A stretch of DNA of 64,000 bases, from NCBI GenBank assembly GCA_038373865.1, contig JAXGGA010003899.1:1-64000 (forward strand), given 5' to 3'. A program made the position numbers and the translations under genes. Numbering within the stretch: the first letter of the stretch is position 1; every line of letters starts with the position of its first letter. Of this stretch, positions 22,739-33,800 are shown piece by piece. The stretch comes from Uloborus plumipes. Taxonomy: Eukaryota > Arthropoda > Arachnida > Araneae > Uloboridae. Below the pieces are notes generated by a model. That model ran no database searches. It saw only the letters and a list, made by a program, of their open reading frames with translations, and was not told the DNA's origin.

Positions 22739-25442
22739 TAATCAGCCCTAAATGTTTTTTTCCTCGCCCAAAGTTACATGTATATATGCCTCATCAATAA
22801 GAGTTAAATCATAAACATTAAAGCAGAAGCTTGAAAATTAAAAAGTTAAAGAAGAAGGGAAATTTTGCCGAAAATATTTACGTGAACTCTCATTTTCACA
22901 TTTATTTTTATTTTTCCATAGAATTTATGTTGGAAATTTGATTATTTTGCTTACTGCTACAGAGTTAAATAAATTGATAATATATATTAAATAATTAAAT
23001 TAACAGCGAAATACAGAAGACTAGTTTTATACTTGTTTTTTTTTCACTTGACTTTATTAGATTTTTATAGTTGAGAGTTTGTCCGAAATGATTATTAAAG
23101 AATGCCTATTGGTTGTAAGAATTTGTTTTAATGAAATCTATTGTTACATCTGAACGTTAAATACTAGCCTTAAGGTATCTCGAAAATGGTTTACGTCTAA
23201 TTTTCATTCATTTCTACATGTCTTTCTATAAAATCACCCATTGACGCTTCTTTCAGCTTGTCAAGAGCTTCTACTATATATTTAATGGATGTGTGAAAAT
23301 GGGAGCAGCAATCATCAAAGAAGAGTTTCTTCATTAATTACTGCTCACAGCTAGTAGCAGAAATCTTTTTCAGTGCTACAAATGTTTTACTAAGGTGTAT
23401 TTGTTTCATTAAATACAAAACCGTTCGTTTCATTGCTTTGCTTCAATAATTTTAAATGAGTTAGCTTCAAATATCTGTTTGGATACTGTCGGTTCATGAA
23501 AACCGCTCCTAGCACTCGCGAATAGTTCCACTTAGAATACGGTAGATGTGCTGTGGGTGATAACTTTCCTAAGTTTTCAATTTAAAACTTACATTTGCTA
23601 TATCCTTATAATATTTTCAACTAAACTATGTTTTTGAAATTAGCATCATTCCACGTTGTTTGATACGGTTCAAAATGCTTCTTATTATTCTTCCCCTTAT
23701 TGTTATCTTACCTAACACCCATATTTTGGTAAGATCAGAGAAAAATTGACGCATGCGTAAATGTGCGGAAGGTTTCACCTCAGAAGATCAGGCAGTAGCT
23801 GGATCGATAAGATATTGTTGTGTTAATCCAATATATTTTTGTTTCATTTTTGTGTAGTACACGGTGTAGAAGGCTCGCATGTAAAAAATAACAGTTTTGT
23901 TAAAAATCTACCATATAAATGTTTATTTACATGACATTTATCCAGTTATTTCAATCATCTCAGAATAATAAAAAAAAATCAGTACTGAGGGCGCATTCAC
24001 CGATACAAACATCGCAGATTTAGTATAGATATGGTATTTGATAGTCTGACATGCTTCATTAGTTGTTTCAGTTCTCTTCGGTGGTTTTTTCGTTCTGCCA
24101 TATCATGACTAGAATCATGATGTATTCTTGCCCCCCCCCCCCCCCAGTGCCTGATGATTTATAATTTACTTATCTTTTTCACTCATCTCGACAATTAATA
24201 ATTTATGTTAGTTAATCATTATCATGTTGGGGAAAAATGAAATAAATCCTTTCGAGCAATTAATCTAAACAAAGCATCTTTAAACAGTTTACGGGAACAT
24301 TAAAAAAAATATTAATCTGCCAAAATTATTTTATTGCGAAATTCGTTTTGTTGTTGTCACTTTAAATGCTTTTCATCAAATAGAGAAATTTATAAGAATA
24401 TTAATTTGCTTGTACCATCTGTGAATAATTCTTCTGTCAATTAGGGTAGTTTATGTTCATATCGTGTGTATTCATTTTGTCTATTTCCTTGTCATTTTGA
24501 GAAAAAAAAGAAAAAAAAAACTCCTTAATTTGTACACTTCTTAAAATAATTTTGTTCAATATTTAATTGAAATTAAATTTAATGGTTCGTTGGTCCAATA
24601 GATAAACACTAAGCCTCATATGATTACGAGAAAAGTGCTTTTTGAAAACTTTTTGTAATAAATTTCGTGTAAGATCGCACACAAAAACTATATTAAACGT
24701 TTTGATACATCTCGCAGCTTTCCATTCATATTTTGTAGTACGGATATATTAGCTGTTGATAATCGGCCTAATGATTATTTATTATGCTCTAACACTTTCA
24801 CCATCACTCTTTTTTCTTTTCCTTTTTCAATTCTGCTTTTAGAAATAATTACTTGGGCCATCTTTTAATATTCCATGCAGTTTTACCACTATATGGCCTA
24901 TTTGTTTTGTTTTTACTCTGTGCACTTTTATACTATATGTTTTAGTAAGGATTGCAGGAAATTACATTTATTTACTGTTAATGAAATTATTCATTGGATG
25001 AAGATATACTTTAAAAATAATATTAAAAAAAATTTCCGCCAATTAATCGGTGCATCCCTATTTTGCAGTATTAGAAAACACTGTTATTGTACTTTAAATC
25101 TGCTCTCTTAAAAAATTGTAACACTGAGGGGATTATTACGCTGCACAAAGTTTGTTTTGGATCAACCGTTGCCATTACACAGGTTTTTGATATTAACCTA
25201 AATTTAGGGAAGATGTGGTGAGAATCAATCAACCAGCTTCCCCACTGGTATCACTTGCAGGCCTTCAGGAAATCATTACTTTTCTTTTTCTTAATACTAA
25301 CTTAATAAATATCCATTTTAAAAGACGAGCTAGATAGCTTAGCAACTACATCATTATTAAAATACTTCAAATGCTTTTGGCAGCGATGTACACTAATAAA
25401 TAATTTTTATTGAATGGTTGTCGTAATTTATGCAACTTAATT
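22739..25442. other. No gene seen
   Basis: Long AT-rich stretch with a poly-C run at about 24130-24146. No coding frame, element ends or RNA gene could be supported. Confidence 0.5.
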
Positions 25443-25455
25443 GCACTCTGAATTA

Positions 25456-25748
25456 TTTCATTTCACACTCCAGGGTCCCCCGTACCTACCACAGCTTAAT
25501 GGTTTAACCGGGATAGGGCCCTGAAGAGCGCTCTATTCTTGATTTTGAACCAGAACCTAGGGTAGAGCAAACCCTAGATTCTAGCACCCCCAGAGGTATC
25601 GTTTCACTTGGAGGACTTTGTGACCACGACATTTTTAACGCCTCCCAGTCACCATTAATCAAGACGGTGGATCTTTGATCGGCTGGGATCGAACCCGGGT
25701 CCCTCCGGACACAAGTCCGATGCCTTACCGATCGGGCCACCACGAAAC
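25456..25748 (-). mobile_element. tRNA-derived SINE, family 1 (copy b)
   Basis: Minus-strand copy of the SINE at 3201-3499, with the same A-box and B-box region and the same tail. Flanked by GCACTCTGAATTA at 25443-25455 and 25749-25761. Confidence 0.9.
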
Positions 25749-25761
25749 GCACTCTGAATTA

Positions 25762-26912
25762 GTATTTTCTCATATAAAATTGATTGATTTAAGAGAAGGT
25801 CGCATGTATCGGAACTTTGCCCGAAATGGAGTTTTCGGCTTACCAAACTGTTTTAAAAAATTTTAATTTTCAATGGGCTCCCGATGCGTTAATCTAGACT
25901 ATAAAAAAGACTTACTGGAATTTATTTAGATTTTTAAGACAAATTTTAAGGATTGCTATCACAGCTAGAAATTTCTGAATTTATGAAAAAAATTAGAATT
26001 TTTTTTAACTTCATTTGAAACAATATTTTTTAAGCATTTCATGCAGTCTAAAAGAAATGAAATTTTGAAAAAAAAAACAACTTGTTAACTTAATATAATT
26101 TTAAAACGAATTATTGAATATTCTTCATTTTGTAACAATAAAATGCAATTACAGAGATTTACCTCTAATTTGATTCATTAGCGAAAAGTTTTATTTTTGC
26201 TCTAAGTCTGTATGAAGTTTATTATACTCTTAAATCACGGCTGATCCACGATTTGCAGTATATTTTTCAACTTTTATCAGCGACGCTCATCCCCCCTCTC
26301 AAGAGCTGTCGATATAAATATTTTTACTAATTCACCTACAATGTATTTTAAAAATGTTCAGTTCAAATAAAGTAAAAAAAAAAAAAAAAAGCATCAGCTG
26401 AGACTTTATTTTTCAAATCTTGAGTAGTGTTTTCACTGTATGCATTGCACTCGGATGAATCGCTCCCTACGCTATTAAGGGTTGTTACTCTGTCAATAGC
26501 TATTGGACCAGGCCTACTAGGACCAGGCTCTTATATAATTGTCAATGAATTGTGCTGTAAAAAATTAAATTCGTAACATTCAACCACGAAACCAAATTGT
26601 ACCGATACATTTCGTCTCTGTTTGAACGTTCTAAAACTGTTTTAACTTAGAAAATTTTATACAGACAATGCATACTGTTCGTTTAGTTTCTATTATCTCC
26701 TGAGCCGTCTCTATCTTTTAATATCAATCCTTTTAGATGCCTTTTCTTTGTGCACTAAATTACATTCTCTAACTAGGTTCTAAAAACTCTTCTCGGATCC
26801 TTCTTTCATCAAGCAACTGTAGTGGAATGAAATTGGAATGTAGGACTGAAGCGTTTCGTAAGGTTTTATAAATTAATTTGTTTGTTAGAATGGGAAAAGG
26901 GTGACTTCCTTA
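25762..26912. other. No gene seen
   Basis: AT-rich. A moderately GC-rich patch at 26440-26540 (TTGGACCAGGCCTACTAGGACCAGG) is unexplained. Confidence 0.5.
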
Positions 26913-27184
26913 TAGGGGAGAGGGGGCACATGTAAACAGGGGCACATGTGAACAAACGATATTTTACCCAGTTAACATCAAGAGAAAAATCTGAAAAAAA
27001 AAAATTATGTAGATGGTAACACAAGTACTATATCCTGCATGAAATTTCAAAGTATCTAAACCTTTTTGTTTTTTAGTTATCCAAGATCTTATGTTTTGAA
27101 AGGTGCCAATATACTTTTATGTTTTAGTTCTCCGAGTAAAAACACATCCAAAATTTTTTTTTGTCATTTGAACTTTATTCGTCT

Positions 27185-27563
27185 GCCGACAGAGTGGTAT
27201 AGTGGTTAAGACGCTGGCCTCTTACGCCCAAAAGCGCGGGTTCGAACCCGGCTCCAGTCGGTGGATTTTCATGATGCAGAAAATCGACAGCGCTCATGTC
27301 GTATGATTGTGCGGCATGTAAAAGATCCCTCGAGTACTTGTTTGGCTTATAGTATCTTTTGGCAAAATTAAATTCCTAGTGCAGTTTCGCATCGAATAGA
27401 GCCCAGGTGCCCCCATCTACTGGGGAAACTGGGCGTCAAAGATACTTGTGGCAATGGTATCCCACCGATGGTGGTGCCACATGAAAGAGTGGATGCCGCT
27501 TTGGGGAATGCACTAGGTCTGCAAATGGCAAGAAGCTAAACGCAGCCCCATTTGAAACAAACA
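27185..27563 (+). mobile_element. tRNA-derived SINE, family 2
   Basis: A box TAGTGGTTAAGACG and B box GGTTCGAACCC at tRNA-like spacing, then an unrelated body. Flanked by AACTTTATTCGTCT at 27171-27184 and 27564-27577. Inserted inside the GGGGAG-ended element. Confidence 0.9.
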
Positions 27564-27884
27564 AACTTTATTCGTCTTAAAGCGGTATTAATAAGGAAAG
27601 TTTTCATGCACTATTTTTTTTAAATGGAAAAAAAATATAGTTTTTATAAAATTAGGCCTGAGTTGAGACAAGGGGCACATGTGAATACATTGGGTAGAGG
27701 CAGATGTGAACAGTTCATCTGTGCCCATAATAATATTTAGTGACTTCAATTTCAAAAAGTGTTGATTTTTTATATACTGAATAGTCTAGTTAAGAAATAT
27801 TGAATAATTAAAAGTTTCAATATTCAATATTTAACTGAAATTTGAAAGAGTTGCAAAGAAAAGAAAGTTAAATTTGCTAAACTG

Positions 27885-28124
27885 TTGAAAAGGGAACAGT
27901 TAAAAGATGTAGTAAGTGACGTTAAGTCCGATATCAATTTTAAAGACCGCAACTATCAAGAAATTTGTGCTGAATTCAACCTTTCACCAGAAAATTTAGC
28001 TGTGAATGACTTTGTTCTCGTAGAATTCAATACCAAAAAGACAAAAATTCACTTGTATGAAACTTTTATGTTTCCAAAAATAGATGACACATCGATGGTA
28101 GACACTCCAATGATATTCTGCTAA
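27885..28124 (+). pseudogene. Possible transposase C-terminal remnant
   Basis: 79-residue frame, lysine- and aspartate-rich, with LAVNDFVLVEFNTKKTKIHL. This resembles the small DFVLVKF...KK module at the C-terminus of some DDE transposase-like arthropod proteins. It lies within the GGGGAG-ended element and may be what is left of its transposase. Recognition is from memory of motif style only. Confidence 0.35.
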
Positions 28125-28689
28125 AATTACTACCACCTTCAGTTTTAGGTGGCACATATCGAGCTGCATCTTCTGTTTCTTTTTCTGTAAAAGTTGAAGG
28201 CTACAATGTTCGTTGAATTGAGTCAATTAATCACGTTGAATAAATACTTTGATATTTTCATTGTAAGTGTTTGCTAATGTTTAATAAGCAGCATGCTTAA
28301 AAACTTGTTTAGGTGTATTTTATTTCCATTTATGTATCTGTGTTTACTTGTGCCCCAGGTGTGTTTACAACTGCCTCCCTCCTGGGGCAGATATGAACAA
28401 AATTTAGCATATTTTTGACTTTTTTTTTTGGCTGGAACTCACTGTTGAAGAAGATAGGTAACTGCATGAAAATATTAGCGAATGTTTGATCTATCATGTA
28501 TAGCACTTGTTTCCTTTATATCTCAAATTAATAATGAAAAAATACAAAAATGTCATTTTTGTTCACGTGTACACCCCCCTCTCCCCTAAATAAAACCACG
28601 TTGTACACGGTTAGCTTACATAAAACTTTGACAAAACACTCGGAAATGAATACAAGTTTTTTTTTTTTTTTTCAAATAACTGCCTGTTA

Positions 28690-28822
28690 TTCGGAGTGTC
28701 CGCTTTTCAGATTGAATCGTATGGAATCACCCATATTGAGGGACTAAGACTCAAAAAAAAGTTTCCTAATTAGAGGTGTCTGTTATTTGGGAGTGTCCGC
28801 TACAGGAGGTTTTACTGTATAT
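28690..28822. mobile_element. Pogo-type element end
   Basis: GTGTCCGCTACAGGAGGTTTTACTGTA is a typical pogo/Tigger right end (complement TACAGTAAAACCTCC). A second CTGTTATTCGGAGTGTCCGC lies at 28685. A stray GGAATCACCCATATT resembles element A-type ends. Confidence 0.45.
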
Positions 28823-29322
28823 GTCTAAGAACATGCTTAACACTTTATGCTAAGACGGGACTCGGAAACCCGGCTTATATTAATTTAGTATTATGAATCC
28901 TATATGGCTGGAATCATGCTGTACTTTTAAGTACCACTCCTTGTACTTCGCTAAGAACCCGACACATGGTACCTGCAATCGGAAAAAGTTTTCTTAGGGG
29001 CCCTAAGGTGTTGGGGTCTTTAGAGCCTACTGATTTTCACAATTTGCTAAATTAAGTTGGGATATAAAGGGTTAAAAGGTTGCGGTGCTATGGGCTGGTG
29101 ACTCTGATATTTAGGACAATTTTTACCATTTCAGTTTGCCCCACAATCATCTATATAAAACTTCTGCACTGAAGAAGTAGCCCTTTAAATCTTCCACTTA
29201 AGACTACTAAACTATGAAAAACTTACTGACTTAAGAACTCCTACTTAATAAAACTAGAAAGGAAAATATTTAAGGAAATAAATTACAACATTTTGCTTCT
29301 TGTTTTTGCGACTAATCTCTTA
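28823..29322. other. No gene seen
   Basis: AT-rich spacer ahead of element C. A palindromic AGGGGCCCTAAGG occurs near 28995. Confidence 0.5.
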
Positions 29323-29324
29323 TA

Positions 29325-30457
29325 TGGGTGATTCTACAAAAACGGGAAAATTTCTAGTATGTAGATTTAAAAAAAATAATTTAAAATTAAAAATCTGAAA
29401 AAAATCAGGAAAGTACTTTATAAGTTACACAATTAAAACAGAATATCAGCAGAGCTTAAATGTTTGTATTTTATTGTATTTTTGCATTTTTTTTGAAGGC
29501 ATGTGAATGGTAAAAAGGACATGTGGATGACACAATGGGTATGTTAATAACATAATGGATATGTGAATAATTCAGAAGGTATACTAATGAAATTTTTTTA
29601 CCTGTAAACTGTTAGACTTGATTTTTAAACATTGTATCGTCAATGATATTGCATAATATTAGGTTGGAGCTAGGGCTTACTTTAGGTTGGAGATTTGAAT
29701 TGGGCCATGTGAATGACATAAGAAAATGGGCATGTGAATGACAAAACACAAGTTATGTGTTCTCAAAAAGTCATATCTGAATATTTTTCGGCTTAACTTC
29801 GAATAAGAGCCAACAAATATAAGCTTTAGACCTATTCATTATCAAAATTAATTTTTGTGTACCTTTTACTTGCATTCTGCAGGGCATGTTAATGAAAAAG
29901 ATGAAAAACAATTGCCTTGAAAGTTGAGTTTCCCTTGCTTTTAATGAAAAAGTAATTGCAGAACGGCAAAATTAATCTTCAGCCAGGAATAACAAAGTTC
30001 CATGCTTCATTTTAAGATGTGTTGCCAGATTTTGAAATAAAACATTTCCGAGAAAAATATCTATACTTTTCAGACATGTGGATGACTGATAATAGCTGGA
30101 ACAAAGTTTAGATTAATTTTAAGAGGTTTTATTTTTACATTATTTTGCTTTTTTTGTGATTTACATATTGCCCACGTACACATTCAAAAATAAAAATATC
30201 TTGAGAAAAAAATCACTCATTTTTTTTAAAGATTCCATAGATTGTGAAAATTGTGCCTATGGGACAAGGCATGTGGATGACATTTCAATGTAATATTTTA
30301 TTTTTAAGTGAATAAGAATTAATTATTGACATTGTTGATCGTCAAAATTATAGGACAATAGACGCATAAAAATGTTCCCAAAAGAGTTTTTTTTAATTAA
30401 AAACAAAAGGAGCAATCAGTATGGAACACAAATTTGCCCATTTTTGTAGAATTACCA
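29325..30457. mobile_element. TIR element with iterated GCATGTGGATGAC word (element C)
   Basis: Ends TGGGTGATTCTACAAAAA and the complement TTTTTGTAGAATTACCA, with TA on both sides (29323-29324, 30458-30459). Word copies: 29499, 29518, 29539, 29559, 29705, 29729, 29883, 30075 and 30269, with unrelated spacers. It ends about 100 bp upstream of the PEBP-gene TATA box. Confidence 0.75.
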
Positions 30458-30553
30458 TATACACCTGTTGCTAAAGACATAAATTTAAATCCATAATCTC
30501 AGTTAAACCATGTCTCACGATGCTAGACGCTGTAAGTCATTTCTTTTTAATGC

Positions 30554-30585
30554 TATATATAAATGAAAAGCTGCGTTTGTTCAGG
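30554..30585 (+). promoter_or_regulatory. TATA box and likely start region of the PEBP-like gene
   Basis: TATATATAAA lies 64-73 nt upstream of the first ATG. An initiator-like TTCAGG follows at 30580-30585. Spacing to the first ATG leaves a short 5' UTR of about 40 nt. A transposon-like element ends less than 100 bp upstream (30457). Confidence 0.5.
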
Positions 30586-30626
30586 TATGCCAGTTCTCGA
30601 GTAAGATTTCATTTTCTTTTCATAAA

Positions 30627-30833
30627 ATGAGGTCCTTCTTTAAAGAATCATTATGTGTGGTGGTCAGTGAATTGAAAAACGTTCTGAGAAGAGCAAATAT
30701 GCTACTTTCCATGCTGCCAAAGCTGATCGTGTTGTGTGTATTGTTATGTGACGTCGAAGCAGTGAAAAAATGCCGCAATCTTAAAAAAGGCTTGATTCCC
30801 AAGTTTGTTGAAAAAGTGACGCCACAATGTGGG
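30627..30833 (+). CDS. PEBP-like gene, exon 1 (signal peptide exon)
   Basis: Encodes residues 1-69 and ends in phase 0 at GGG|GTAGGT. The first ATG (30627, AAAATG context) adds 24 polar residues ahead of the hydrophobic stretch. ATG 30699 would give a conventional signal peptide. The region after the signal, ending VEKVTPQCG, matches the N-terminal strand of the PEBP fold. Confidence 0.78.
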
Positions 30834-33800
30834 GTAGGTTTGTCGCCTGATTTTTTTCAGTTCACTTTAAAAGTACCATGCAAAAAATGAACTGTTGTTT
30901 TTACAGTGCAATACTGGCAGCCGAGGTTCCGATTTAAAACTAAAGTGCACAGTAATAAACTGTAAAACTAGCAATTTTACATTTTCTTACTGAAAAAGTT
31001 AGCAATTTTACAGTTTATTACCGCAAAATTTAGCTATACAGTGAACTCTCACTTATACGCCGCCTCATTTATGCGCCTTTTTCACTTATACGACGATTTT
31101 AAATAGTCCCAGCACATTCCATAGCAAAATAATAATAGTATCGTTCACTCTAAAGATATATGCGTCGCTCTAAAGATAAATATTTCACTTATGCACCAAA
31201 TTTTCCCTAAAATGTATAAAAGTTTATTTATTTTCTTTAAAAAATAAGCATTTTTCTTTACTTTCCTCTTTATCTTTCGCCTTTATTACTCACGGAAGGC
31301 GTTTTTTCCGCATGAACTAGAGTTCGGAGAGGGATAATTATCTATTATGCATCGTTTGAAAGGGAACAGATTGTAATTAGGTATGCTACAACTTTTGTTT
31401 TCTCTTTATCATTATAGTTACGTTACAGTAGTTGCCAAACTGTAGTAATATATCCCTTTTCTATAGAAACATACTTGTTCACTCGCTCATTAGAACCTAT
31501 ACTGAGTTTTAGTCCTTTAAATAGGCTTGTTCACTTATACGTCTCTCTCAATTATGCCCCTTTTTCTGTTGGCCCTAAGGTAGGCGCATAAGTGAGAGTT
31601 CACTGTCTATAAATAAAAGTAAAAGCTAAAAATAACAGCTATTTAAAAAGAACAATATAATGCTGTCAGCAGAGATTTCATTTTTAAACTGTAAAATGCA
31701 CGGTAATAAAATGTAAAATTTTCAATTTTAGTATATTACTGTAAAATTAGCAATTTTATAGTTTATTACTGTAAAATTAGCAATTTTACAGTTTATTACT
31801 GTAAAATTAACTATTTTACAGTTTAGTATTGTAAAGTTAGCAATTTTTACAGTTTTTTACTATAATATTAGCTGTATTATACTGTAAAATAACATTCATT
31901 TTTTACAGTGTAGGAATAATTTATTAACTTTTCTCGCCAACTCGACAAAAACTGATCGAAATGTAACAACATAAAGTGTTAACTCTACTCGACTTTGTCT
32001 TCAGTACAGACCTCTGTGAACACAAAAAGCAAATCATTTTATCAAAGCAAGCATTAAAGAATTTCAAAGTTACGAGTGAAAGAACGAAATGGCATATAAT
32101 TTTTTTACTCATTTGGCATGCAGCGTAACATAATTCAGTAAAATGTAAAATTATTACAAGTCAGTGACAATCTTACAACTTTCATTAATTAAAACTCACG
32201 AAAGAAACAAACCGCACAAATAAACATTGCAATAGTCGATGAAAAGAAAAGAAAAAGGCCGAGATTTGATATTCGCAGTAACGGTAGAAACCTCTAAATT
32301 TTGTTCGATTTTTATTTTTAAGCTATATGTGATTTGTTTTATTCAATAAAGAGAAAGCGAGAGGGCGCCTCATAAAAAAAAGAAGCACCATAGAGTGTCG
32401 TATTCTCATATTCTTGATTCATTCCACAACTTTATAATTTTCTGAATATTTTTCAGGTGAAGTTTAGCAAAAGTGTTTCAGCTAAATGCGGTAATAAACT
32501 GTTTATTGGTCTTGTTGCTACCGAGCCGACAGTAAAGTTCAAGTTGCCTAAGCGGAAATGTAAAAACGCTACTATTATAGCAGTTGGTAAGTAAAATGCA
32601 TAATTGCAATTACATTGAATTGAGTAACTATTAGACATTACCATTATTTGAAAAAAAAAAAGATTATTCATTCAGTTTATTCATTTTATTGTTAATCATT
32701 TCGTGATTTCTTACATTGAAGCAGTTCAGTGTTCGATAAAGAATTTTATTTTTGTATTGGAAAAATTTCCTGCAAAATATTGCGCAATAACAGTTCAATA
32801 AACGTAAGCCTTTCTTTAAAAAAATAAGAGCATGTGCCTCGAGTATTTCACTTTTTTCGCACATTCCCGTTTTTTTTTCATACCAACCTCAGGTTGTAAA
32901 ATTTAGTAAGGCTATTTTTATTCCATGTGAAAAAAAAATTTAAATTGTGTCAATATATCAGTGCCACGTCCGCGCTATCGTTGCTTGATTCTCGTAAGTT
33001 TTGCCAAGGCTTCACTAGATAGCGTTTTATACAGGCTGTTTCATTTGATCAAAATCCTTGGGATAAAAACGGTGGTAATTGTCAAGCGACATCTATTGAA
33101 TTTTATGGTAACTAATATTGTATACAAATTAGATAATAAAAGACAAAATTAAAAGTTAATTTATTGCAGACAATTTTACAATTTGGCATTCAATTCTAGA
33201 ATATTTTAACGTTATTTAATAGCTTGTTTTATATGTTGGTTTATTCTGCATTTTAACGGCTTAGTTTAATTAGTTAGCGAATTATTTTTCATTTTAATTG
33301 ATTCTAATTATTAATTAATTATGAAACGACACTGGCACCGCAGAGGGATAAATGGCGAATCTATTCGCTAAGTTAGACAATACTACCAACGGGTTGCCAT
33401 AGAACTTTTTAAAATTCAGTCCACAGTTCGCCATGATACAGTTAGTTCATCGCAATATTGTAGTTTTGTTTATTGCTTTTCGTACTTGTATTGCTCTTTA
33501 GTACCAAACGATTATATATGCTCATTTCGTTTGTTACTCAAAAAATAAATATGTTTTGTTGTCAATCATCTCTCCGTTGAACACCAATCGCTTCATTACA
33601 GTACATTCATTCTGGAGCATCAAAATAAACTGTCTCGACGAATAGATTCGCCATTTATCGCTCTGATGCGTCAACGCTATCAAAATGAATATCTGAGCTT
33701 TTGCGTAGCAATTAAGATCGTATGAGCAACAATAATGAAACAAAATAGTAAATAGAACAATACTATTTCATTGCTACATTTTTTGTTTATCGGCTGCGAA

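Larger units (their letters stand above)
26913..28588. mobile_element. TIR element with iterated GGGGCACATGTGAAC word (element D)
   Basis: Ends TAGGGGAGAGGGGG and its complement CCCCCCTCTCCCCTA. The word recurs at 26934, 27670 and, degenerate, 27700-27725, 28350-28395 and 28560. It is interrupted by a SINE (27185-27563). Its only coding trace is the short frame at 27885. Confidence 0.7.
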
